In this document: piece after piece, positions 12,127 through 22,300 of the stretch
How positions within the stretch are numbered: the first letter of the stretch is position 1
How the letters are laid out: each line of letters starts with the position of its first letter
Source of the DNA: Arbacia lixula
Lineage: Eukaryota; Echinodermata; Echinoidea; Arbacioida; Arbaciidae
Direction of reading: 5' to 3'
Assembly: GCA_963669155.1 (NCBI GenBank)
Contig: OZ022588.1
Span: 12,639,131-12,703,130, forward strand
DNA: 64,000 nt
The notes under the pieces: generated by a model
The model's database searches: none
Told to the model about the DNA's origin: nothing
Seen by the model: the letters and a program-made list of their open reading frames with translations, nothing else
Made by a program: the position numbers and the translations under genes

Positions 12127-13740
12127 GCTAACTTCCTCCTGCACCTTGGCATTGTCATTGCCAATGTGATGTTCAAATTGAAACGTAGGGTCCTTCTCGT
12201 AACTCACTCTGCAATCAAGATTGATGTTATCAAACTCAGGGCGTTCTGCATACTTAGCTAGAGCTTGCAGGGCAACCACAGTGTCCTTGTAGAAAAAAAG
12301 GAACAAATTATACAAATATCATTTGTCTGATCTACATACCTGTATCTATCTGACATATGCACAAAGCAAATCTCATTAAGTTGAATCAGTTTATTGATCA
12401 CAATAATCACATAAAACAATAAAAGCATACAGCTACACGGGACAAATGTACATTGTCAAATATTACAGGGACATACATACAACATGTATCAAACATTTCT
12501 CGACCACAACGATTGATCAGAATATACAACAGGGGCCATATTCATGAAACCTTACTAGCCTAGTTAGTAAGTAAAATGCATGTAGCTGAATGCACTTTAG
12601 CAGTTAACTAGGCTTAGTAATGTTTCATGAATATGGCCCAAGGGGTAAAAAGCAATTGAAAGAAATATCACTTTTTAAACATCATAGTTACTACAAATGT
12701 ACATCATATCTGGTTAAAATTGATAATCTTGAGTCCATTGACCTTAGACCTTTCAGTCGACTTCAATGAAAGAGTCCACTTTAGTACCTTTGGTTGAAAT
12801 TGGGCCACTGATTCTATCTAATGCAAACAAGAGTACTTTTTAAAGTGTTTGGTACATTTTGGCCTTTGACCTCATATATCTATTTCCATATATTGATCCA
12901 AACTTTTATCAAGTTTGGGTTAAATTAGGAGATCGAATTTTTGTTTATTTGGAAAAAGACAACATTTTAGCATTTTTTGTCTGACCACTCAGGGATTTTA
13001 CCCAAATCGGCATCAATCTTCCTCCATGCAGCCAAATATAGAGTAATATTTTTCAATTTTTACAAACTTTATTGACCTTTGACTTTTGCAGAATTTGACA
13101 CAGGTCTTCAGTATCGTGAATTCCTTTGAGGTATAATCTTAAGCAAATCCACTTTACGGATCTCAACATATTGCGTAAATGGGTTAAGGAAAGAAAGATT
13201 GAAAGACGTATGGAGGGACAACCCAAATCATACTACCTCTGCCAACATTTGTGGAGGCAGCATGACAATATGATTTGTCTTAGATGCCAAATAAGAAAAT
13301 TAACATTTTAACCGGTGCGAGAGGAGAACTGGCAAATTCAAATAGACAGAAAATCTTGATAATCGTGTCAACTAGTTTATAGTCTTAATGTACTATCAAT
13401 ACATTCTGGCAGGAGTAAAGCATTTACATCACATAGAACAGTATTTCTTACTCAGAGAAATGGTTAAGTGAATCCATTACAGGAAAGAGTAGTTGATTTG
13501 ACAATGGGGCAAAAAGAGAGAATTTGGTTACCTGGGTGGAGACAAAGCCCCCATGGTAAGTCTGTTGCTTGCTGAGCCAAACCGCCATTTTACCGGCCTT
13601 ACCGTAGTCGTGAAGACGCATTTGGGCAAGGAGAGCATATGCTGTGATTTCTATGGAGATTGCACTTGGCCGCCTTAACAACCAGTAGGGCTCTTGTCCT
13701 TGTGCGTACGCATCAGGGTTGGGGTCAAAGTGAAGGTCCT
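12127..13740 (-). CDS. C3-like: C3-like copy: thioester-domain exons on minus strand, cut by gap
   Basis: Exons 13532-13740 (its 5' part is lost in the N run) and 12127-12285, partners of 38371-38667 and 39908-40066. Residue differences are DPNPDAYAQ for DPNLAAYAQ and QEEVS for QEEVR at the exon end. Because the gap falls inside an exon, the break is a contig end rather than a natural duplication breakpoint. Confidence 0.87.
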
Positions 13741-13940
13741 NNNNNNNNNNNNNNNNNNNNNNNNNNNNNNNNNNNNNNNNNNNNNNNNNNNNNNNNNNNN
13801 NNNNNNNNNNNNNNNNNNNNNNNNNNNNNNNNNNNNNNNNNNNNNNNNNNNNNNNNNNNNNNNNNNNNNNNNNNNNNNNNNNNNNNNNNNNNNNNNNNNN
13901 NNNNNNNNNNNNNNNNNNNNNNNNNNNNNNNNNNNNNNNN
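13741..13940. other. Assembly gap (200 N)
   Basis: A run of N of round length, so probably a fixed-size scaffold gap rather than a measured distance. It separates the inverted arm from sequence that has no counterpart in it. Confidence 0.98.
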
Positions 13941-14304
13941 AAATTTTTAAATATAACCCCAGAATTGCTGGATTTCAGTCCAGACACTCTTCTTAAAGGC
14001 GCGTAATCGGCAAGATGAATGGAGCAAAATGTGTGTTCGCTAGCTTCTCAAAGATACTCATCCAAAGTATTAAATTTTCAGTGACGGGATCAGCGAAATG
14101 CTTTTTATCTCGACAATATTCGCTGGTGTATTGCACACTCGGAATATTGAGCGGTCACTCGATGATTATGCGCTATGTATCCCAAAATACGTGCGCGCTT
14201 TTTGAAGATCCTGCGGTGGCGATGACTTGTTTGCGAGTTTTTGGAGGCGCTGAATTTTGATTGCTACGAAATATATTCTCAATACAAAGTCACGTACCGG
14301 CCTA

Positions 14305-14535
14305 ATGGAGGACACTTTCAATATTTCGACGTTGTCATCCGACATTTCGTTTATAAACATTGAGGAAGAGCCGCCTTTAGATCCGACGACGTGTGAATGT
14401 ACGGGTTCATGCTGGTACAAAACGGGAAAGAGGATGTGCCCTTGCAGGAGTGCCGGTCACCCTTGTACTCAGAGGTGTTCGTGCGGCAAGCGCCGGCTGT
14501 GCGCCAACCGAGAACCCGAAGGCAACGAATCGAGT
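14305..14535 (+). CDS. Cys-rich CXC-like exon (unrecognised gene, partial)
   Basis: ATG at 14305 opens 77 codons ending at a consensus donor, AGT|GTGAGT. The second half has regularly spaced cysteines (CECTGSCWYKTGKRMCPC, then RSAGHPCTQRCSCGKRRLC), with the C-x-C repeats seen in tesmin/CXC-type DNA-binding modules and in some invertebrate transposon proteins. The first half (MEDTFNISTLSSDISFINIE) is acidic and unplaced. No downstream exon was identified. The minus frames over it have no comparable pattern. Gene or element origin is undecided. Confidence 0.45.
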
Positions 14536-14768
14536 GTGAGTAGATATTGTCTGCCAACACGAAGTATGACGGGGAGTTGGATGTCCGGACACGTAACAAA
14601 AACAAAGCCTTCTTTTTTTGTCTTTGGATTAAACCGTACCGGTACATTTATGCAACTGCCAGTTGTCACCATCATCCATCATGTCCATGGTCATATCAAC
14701 TATGCTACAACGGACTTGGACATGTTCGATAAAAAGAACCACAAAAAAAAAGAAGTACAGTACAGTAC

Positions 14769-15085
14769 CTTCGTTTAATTGGAGTCAATCGAGGCATGAT
14801 AGGTGGGCATGATGGACTGAGAAGAGGCATTGGAGAATCGACGGGAGTAGTCCGGCCATAGTCTTCATCTGCACCCGAGAAGCAGCCGGCGCTGGCGGGA
14901 TTGGTGCACCGAGATGCTCTGCACGACTTGTGCAACTCAAGCAGATGCAATGCAAATTTTTCATTCAGACTTTCCCGAGATGAAAGAGCCAATCCTCGCC
15001 CAAACTTGTTCCTTTGTTCCAACCAGGCACTATAGGCACCATGGAGACGTATTTTTGTCTGATTTTCCCTCTTCTCGTCCTCCAT
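14769..15085 (-). CDS. Candidate first exon, unrecognised protein
   Basis: On the minus strand an ATG at 15085, in good context (CGAAATGG), opens MEDEKRENQTKIRLHGAYSA followed by WLEQRNKFGRGLALSSRESL. The frame stays open to a donor (GAAG|GTACTG) ending at 14769. The W..LR..FG..S...A..LLELH pattern looks like an N-terminal helical module, but I do not recognise the family. The CpG-rich block upstream (15120-15420) would suit a promoter. Any later exons would lie under the + CXC-like exon or beyond the gap, so at most one of these two candidates may be a real gene here. Confidence 0.4.
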
Positions 15086-15119
15086 TTCGAAGTCCAAACA
15101 AACTCAATTAGCATTTATT

Positions 15120-15420
15120 CCTAATTTAGACGGCAAGAGCGATTGGCAGTCGATCGCGGGCCGTGTGGATGATGCTAGAGCTGGAGCTTCGCAATTTCGA
15201 GCTAGCGCTAGCGCGCCAGCGCCACTGGCCGCCGGGGCCGGGCTGGCCTGGCTGGCTGGCGATAACTTCGTAGCTTGCCGAAAAGATCATACAAGCGCGC
15301 CGATCTTCCATCTCGCACTGCACTCACATCTCTCGTGCATTTACGGACGCTTTCGGGATCCTCCGAACCTGTTCCGAACGCTGCCTTGATGGGACACCGA
15401 AAAACGCACGAACATTGCCG
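15120..15420. promoter_or_regulatory. CpG-rich block, possible promoter
   Basis: Clearly richer in GC and CpG than the AT-rich surroundings. It contains repeats of GCTAGCGC and GGCTGGC type and lies just upstream of the minus-strand candidate exon. No TATA box is evident. Promoter role is inferred from composition and position only. Confidence 0.3.
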
Positions 15421-15429
15421 ACCGACCGT

Positions 15430-15860
15430 CTTTAAGATTATTATCAAATAAGGATTTAAACAAAATTTTGTATTTTATTGTTTTTTAAATTTCTTATGTT
15501 TTTCATTGTTTTTTTTTATTAAAATTGTTGGCAACACTACAACACTGATAAATAACATGAAATCTATTGTTCTTATGAGTAAAAATGAAAATAATGATAC
15601 ATTTATGAATTTTGGCTAGATACAGAATTTGCATTGGATTTGTACATGAAATCACATTTTTGAGCAATTTTTGGTCTGACACGCACGTACAAAATGTTAG
15701 GTACCTTCAGAACCACGTACCCCCGCGTCGCAAATTTGGTCTTAAAGGTGGCGTGACACTTGGAGAAAAAAAGTCATGAAACGTCGCGGCGTGATCTTTT
15801 TGCGTTAAAAAATTTATCACAAAAAATGTTGAGGGGGGGGGGGGGGGCTTATCATAATAG
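15430..15860. repeat. Decayed relative of the 19046-19848 element
   Basis: Shares AT-rich TATTTTATTGTTTTT and TTTCTTATG stretches with 19375-19440. It also has a run like 19660-19800 (an AATTTGGT motif, then GAGAAAAAAAGTCA and a poly-G tract). No clear terminal repeats remain. 15860-16159 shows no other feature. Confidence 0.35.
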
Positions 15861-16159
15861 GCATATATACTGAAGATCTGTAGGCTTCGTAGGACATACT
15901 GTACACATATCAGTCAGGCATGCATGCAAGAAGAACGTACATGTAGATGTATTGTTATCTGTTTATTCTCTGCACAAAGATCTCGACCAGTAAAATCTTG
16001 CATCTCACAATGCTACTTACTACCTTGTGCCACATTGCAGTGGTGGTAGCTGCACTGTAAAAATCTCTCCTTAGGGACACCGCAGTGGTGCCGATATAAA
16101 CAGTCTAAACTGAATATGTGCGTCTGTGTCTTTGTGTTGTGTATAGTGTGTGACCGCAG

Positions 16160-16335
16160 GGAAGATGGTTTGCAGGGGCTCTCTGCCCAATGTGGGCAAT
16201 GCTCCCGTGCTCGACATCCTCATCACGCAAGAAATGGTACCCTCGACCTGGGTCGTAGTCTACTTCATAACGGACGACGGCCATGTCATCGCCGATTCTC
16301 TCCATGTGGATGTTCAAGAGAGTTGCGGTGGGGAG
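16160..16335 (+). CDS. C3-like: C3-like exon, end of MG5
   Basis: First C3 exon visible in the window. It reads PSTWVVVYFITDDGHVIADS and then LHVDVQESCGGE, matching the part of human C3 with VLYYTLIGASGQREVVADS and VDVKDSC. The acceptor follows ACCGCAG and the exon starts with two bases of a split codon, so a preceding exon ending in phase 1 is required. It ends in phase 0 at GAG|GTACAT. A Helentron-like element begins only about 40 bp after the donor. Confidence 0.88.
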
Positions 16336-19300
16336 GTACATCAATATATTCATTTAGATCTTTTATTTAATTTATTTATGCCTCCGCCACGAAGTGGCCG
16401 GAGGCATTATGTTTTCGGGTTGTCCGTCCGTCCGTCCGTCCGTCCGTAAGTCCGTCCGTCCGTCCGTCCGTCCCGAATCCGTTTTGGCAATATCTTGAAA
16501 ACTGTTGAGCAGGTTTGCTTCAAACGTGGTACATGTATGTATTGCATGAAACTAATGAAGTGTGTAAAATTGGGGTCAAATCTGATTGAGGTCAAAGGTC
16601 AAAGGTCATGGAACTCTGTAAAAATTGCCCAAAATTGACCTTTTTCACAATATATCCAAATCCAAGGATGCGATTCTCATTAAACATGGTACAAAGATGG
16701 ATCACTACTTGGGGATAGACTGGTAACATTTTTGGTAAATTCCTGAAAGTTCAGAGGTCAAAGGTCAATGAACTTTGCCAAAATTGGCTAGAAAATGCCC
16801 CAAACTGTAAAATTTTCACAATAAATCCAAATCCGCTGGTGCAATTCCAACCAAACATAGTAAAACGATGGACCACTTCCTGGGGTTAGACTGGTGACAT
16901 TGTTGGTGAAATTGCTGGAAGGTCAGAGGTCAAAGGTCAATGAACTTTGCAAAAATTGATATTTTTCACAATGAACCCAAATCCAAATCCAATGGCGCAA
17001 TTCTAACCAAACATGGTACAGAGATGCATCACTTCATGGAGGTAGACTGGTGAAAGTTTGGGTAAAATTCCTGAGAGTTCAAAGGTCAAAGGTCAATGAA
17101 CTTTGCCAAAAATTAGCTAAAAATTGCCCCCAAAGTGATAATTTTCAAAATGTATCAAAATCCAATGATGCAATACCAACCAAACATGGTGCAAAGATGG
17201 ATCACTACTTGGGGGTAGACTGCATGACATTTTGGGTGAAATTTCTCACAAGGTCAGAGATCAAAGGTCAATGAACTTTGCCAGAATTGGCTAAAAATTG
17301 CCCCCAAATAGATATTTTTCACATTGAATCCAATACTAATGATCCAATTCAAACCAAACATAGTACAGAGATGTATTACTTCATGGAGGTAGACTGGTGA
17401 AGTTTGGATAAAATTCCTGAAAGGTCAATGGTCAATGAACTTCACCAAAAAATTGGCTAATTTTAAACAAACTTGATACAAGGATGGATTTAGACAGACT
17501 GGTTAGATTGGAAGTCAAAGAAGTAAGAGGTCAAAAGTCATTGAACATTGCCAAACTTGGCTAAACTTGGAAAAACATAATGTGATATTTTCATTTCACA
17601 TAGGAGCAATGGTACATTGCCCACCAAACATACACATTTTCTGAGAATAGCAAAGAGGCGGAGGCATATTTATCGACTGCGTGGCAGTCGAATTGCTCTA
17701 GTTTTCCAGATGCAACAACGCGTATACAAAGATACATATTTGAAATATTGTTGACATAGTTAGCATGAGGATGGAACATATATAAGCAATGGTGTCCTGT
17801 AACATAATTGATAACACCATACAAATTGAGATTTTCTAATCAATGCAAAAAACATATCAAGTCAAGATTTTTTTTATTTTACTCACTATGCAAAGAAAGA
17901 TACAAAATATATGCACAAATGGGGCCGGATCCAGGATTTGTGAAAAGGGGCGGCTGGAGTCCAGTTTCCCTTCCTGTTGAGATCGAGAATCGTGTAAAAA
18001 TAAATATGCCGCATGCTTTCGCCAGGAAGTGGCTAGATAGCATTATCTTTCTATGGTGTTCATCTGTTTGTAGCTATTGGATATTAAAATCATGATTGGA
18101 AACTTGAAACCTGGGGCTTACCCACTTTGGGGAAACAAAGTGGGTTAGTGCCGGTTTGAAAACATGATACCACACTCTGCACCGTTCTTGATTCCATGGG
18201 TGCATAAAATGTGTAATAACTCAGTATGCATTTCATGCGTTGGTACTGAGATGGTTTATACTAGTCACACTGCAGCAGCTACATGTAGGTCTGAGACTAT
18301 CAGGGCCATGTTGCATATAAACATGTAGGTTCTCAATTATTATAACTAACCCTCAATGGTAACTACCATGGCAGCAGCCAGTGAGCTCTCATTATTACAC
18401 CTGTTGCCACGGTAGTTACCATTGATGGTAAGTTACAATAATCAAAAGCCTATGCAGCATGGCCCAGGACCCTTTATATAAAGATTTGCGATTGATTTCA
18501 ATTCTAACTATGTACATTACGGATAGGGGATTGATTCAGTTCAATCACAACTGTTTATGAGACTGGGCCCTGCTGTTTGTCTTTCAAAACTTCTACCCAT
18601 ACCTGTCTTTGCATTCCCCCTGAAAAGAGACCCCCCTTTTGTGCAAACTTTATTAAGAATTGCGATTGATATCAATTGTAACTCTGTACATTATAGATAG
18701 GGGATTACACTTGCAATTGCTTCAGTTTAATCACAGCTCTTTATGAGACGGGGCCCTGATCTTTGTCTTTCAAAATCTCTGTTCGTTCATCCAGGTGTCT
18801 CTTCATCCTCCTGAAAGACCTCTTCCTCTTGCGCCAACCTTCCTGCCCAACAACCAGCTGACCATCCAAGTGCGGGCTCCACCCCTTTCCTGGGTGAGCC
18901 TCTTGGGCGTCGACAAGGCCGTCTACCTCCTCAGAGACAAGGACCAACTCACCAGTGACAAGGTCAGTCTGCCAAGGTCATCCAGCAAACACAATGTCAA
19001 TTGAAAGGTCGCTTGATTAACTTGACTAATGGGCTGAATGACAATTTAACCCTAATACTCCCGGGGTATTTCAAAGCTTGTTATTACTGGGGGGTAGGGC
19101 CATTATGGCCCCCCCCCCCTGAGATCTCGGCCATGGGTCGCCCGATTGCCTCAAAATTTTGCACAAGGGTAAAGAATTATGTAATCTACAAATTTGTATA
19201 GCTAAATTTACGAAAGTCCTTTTATTTTTTTTTTAACTAATTAATTTATGCTAATTTATGCGAGAAATCATAGATTTTGGTATTTCTCACTAAATAAAGC

Positions 19301-22300
19301 CTCAGGAATAGCAATTTTTGGTACAAATGTCTTTCATAACTCCCTCATCAATTCTTGAAAGAAAAAGATAGGTTGTGGTAATTATTTCTTATGTATTTTA
19401 TTGTTTTTCAATTTTCTTATGTATTTCTTTGTTTTTCGTTGTGATTCAGATGCGTGGGTGTGGGTGTGTGTGAATGTGGGTGTGTGGGTTTGTGTTTGTG
19501 TGTGTGTGTGTGTGTGGTAATTATTTACACTATTTGAAACAATGATAACACTTATTAGAAAAGTATTTACATAAATTGGAAAAGCTCCTGATTTTATCCA
19601 TAGGGTTATACACAGTCACATAGAGAAATAGCGAAATTTCAGTGACATGTGTTCGGTAAACGTAATCTGACACCCGCATGGTAGGTCCGATCGCCATAAA
19701 TTTGGTATCAAAATGTGCGGGAAGGATCAGAGAAAAAAGTCAAGAAATTTCGTTTCGAAATATTGAGGCGTTAGGAAGTATCGACAAAACTTCGACAGAG
19801 GGGGCCATAATGGCCCCCCCCCCCCCCCCCCGGGAGTATTAGGGTTAAGGACACACAAAGCAGACGTACTGATTGTCACATAAAAAGTACCTGAGGTATT
19901 CGACAAGAAAACATCTGAGATGACATGGTATTCAAGGATATTTAGTACAACCATTCTAAATGTATTTATTTTTTATGGTCATTTAGTTTACACTATGTAG
20001 GAGTAGAAACCAGATGTAATGTTGAACCATGGTCCTTCTTAGACACATTTGTCATATCAAAGTCATTGCATGCTTTTAATGTCCAGGAAACTTTTAAGTC
20101 AAATTTGTTTAGATGACACACTGTTATATCAAGGTCACACAACAGACAAGACTTAATTAAAGTTGAGGAAATTTTTGTGAGACAAAATATAAGTTCATTT
20201 TCTCTACGAGACATGCTCTTTCAGGCACAATATGAAAAGCCTAGATCCACTACATCAATGCCTATAGGTCGGTCTGCAGATGGTGTGGGATAGATCGAAG
20301 CATGCATATAGCATCCCATGAAGGTACAATGTCCACCATGCAATATGCCATCACTGATACCTTCATGAATTTAAAAATGAAAGTGAAACAAGCATTTAAT
20401 TCCATTCTTTTCTTTAAGGAATGATAGGTACTGTGGGGATTAAAAGATTTTTCATCTACTTTCGGAACTTTGCAGATGTTCAAGAGAATGTCGGGTTATG
20501 ACATCGGTTGCGGACCAGGTGGGGGTGGGACCAGTGCGGATATCTTCAAGGTGAGAAATGCACACGGCATAATGGTAGCCTGGTTTTCAGGCTGTTCGGC
20601 ATTTCTAAACCAAACTTTTCAGTTGACGAGTCTGGCTGAGGTAGACCGATGAAGCTCAATTTCTTTTCCGGCTCCGAACTGAGAAAATAGGAGAATGATA
20701 TAGTAACTAGTCTTAGAATATTAGACTCTATTTTTTACAGCTTGGATCATAAATAAGTAACAGCCTGAGAGTCAAGCTACACAATATGAACACAGGACAG
20801 GCCTTTTTATATTGTCCCTTTTGCTTATTCTACTTCCTGTATTCATATCCTTGTTATCTCCTTTTATGCTCAATCTTTGGTTTGTTTCACTCCACACTGT
20901 TCTGTCAATAATTCTTGTAACTCCTCAAGAAAATGTATGCCATCATGAAACAAAGCTACTCTTCTAGATTTTAGTGAAAGGGCTTTCTGGGGTAATTTCA
21001 ATTTACAAAGAAATTTTAGGCATACACACAGTAGTGAGGATAACGTGCCCCATCCTGTAAATGAATGAAAAATGGATGGAGCATATGCTATCCTTACTAC
21101 TAGGTGTATGCCTAAAATTTCTTTGTAAAAAGCTACTCTTGATCATTTTACATGTCTCATTTGTTATGGGCTCTCTCTACATACACAATTAACATGTTCC
21201 AGTTCTCTAGACCTCAATAATTTAGATTTTGGAAGTGCATGCATTATATACTCTATTTCCATTGCTTATCTTGCTCAAGTTCATTTATGGACATTATTGT
21301 TGTGCTTGTGTTATTAAAAACTTGTGAAAGTTCATTAATCAATTGAATTAAAAATAAGTATAATTTAGCCATTTTTTTAGACAAAACCCTACCAATTGCC
21401 TTTTATCAGATTTATTCTTCTTCATATTGTAGTATTTTGCCTTGATATGTTAATGATCTCATTTAATGTATTCTTAAACTTGTATCCATGAAGAAGTGTA
21501 ATTTTAAAATCAATTTGTCAGAAAGAACACTGATAAATTACACCCCAAATAGTTGTCCCCTCGTCAAGATAAGATGTCTCCATCAATTCCTGTAGATTCA
21601 TCATTTCGCTCTGTCCTGTGGAGATTGCATTTTCCAGTTGCGCTGCATGGAGCCTGAATTAATGCCGTTGTATTACATGAAATGCTTTCAGCGGTCACAT
21701 GTACCAGTACTTGTCATTGAGATCTATGCTATAATGTATTTGTTTTAGCCTGTACAATGAAACGGTGATGACATGTTTGTGCCTGTGCAATAACTTGCTA
21801 TCAACATCAATTTATCTCATAGAATTCTGGGTTGACTGTCCTCACTGACCCTTCATCGCTTGATGTTCCTCGACGAGAAGGTAATTAACAGCAGTCTCCT
21901 CAGCCATATCGGCCCAAATTCACAAAGGTTGTTTAGATTTAGACCACAGCTTAAGCAACTTTAACGGTGTATAAGCAGATAGGTGCATTTGATTTAGTGC
22001 GTAACATTTTAAAGAGGCCCAATAATGTATGCGCATGTTTTGTGTCTGGTGCTAAATTCAAGCTAGTTACTATGGTTTGGACCACGTTTTAATTAAATTG
22101 ATTTAGATGAACAGGTCTGGACCATAGTAACTTGAAATAAATCTAGATTTATAGGAGAAAAAGAATGGAAAGAAATATTGACATCACAGTGTGAAATAAA
22201 ATGTATTTCAGACAATTAATGATTGCAATTTTTACTTTGTACTTTTAAAAGAAAGATTTACTCATTTCTAAATTATATTTGTTAGTAAAGGTGAAATATT

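Larger units (their letters stand above)
1..13740 (-). repeat. Inverted near-identical copy of 38459-51601
   Basis: Read on the minus strand, this arm follows 38459-51601 almost base for base through exons, introns and repeats. Base 1 pairs with about 51601 and base 13740 with about 38459, where the copy stops at the run of N. The copy probably continues beyond the left edge. Differences are scattered substitutions, two insertions only here (about 5434-6206 and 9524-10711), two only in the right arm (about 45068-45668 and 46055-47360), and shorter or longer minisatellites. All ten C3-like exons keep their splice sites and lengths. I infer a second haplotype placed in the scaffold, with a recent inverted segmental duplication as the alternative. 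Confidence 0.93.

Noticed and set aside
13741-13940. Frames reading through X residues across the gap
   Set aside because: The bases are unknown, so no coding claim can be made there.
16379-16600. Reading frames rich in SVRPSVRP / DGRTDGRT on both strands (also 46036-46280 and 10543-10846)
   Set aside because: Microsatellite translations within non-coding elements.
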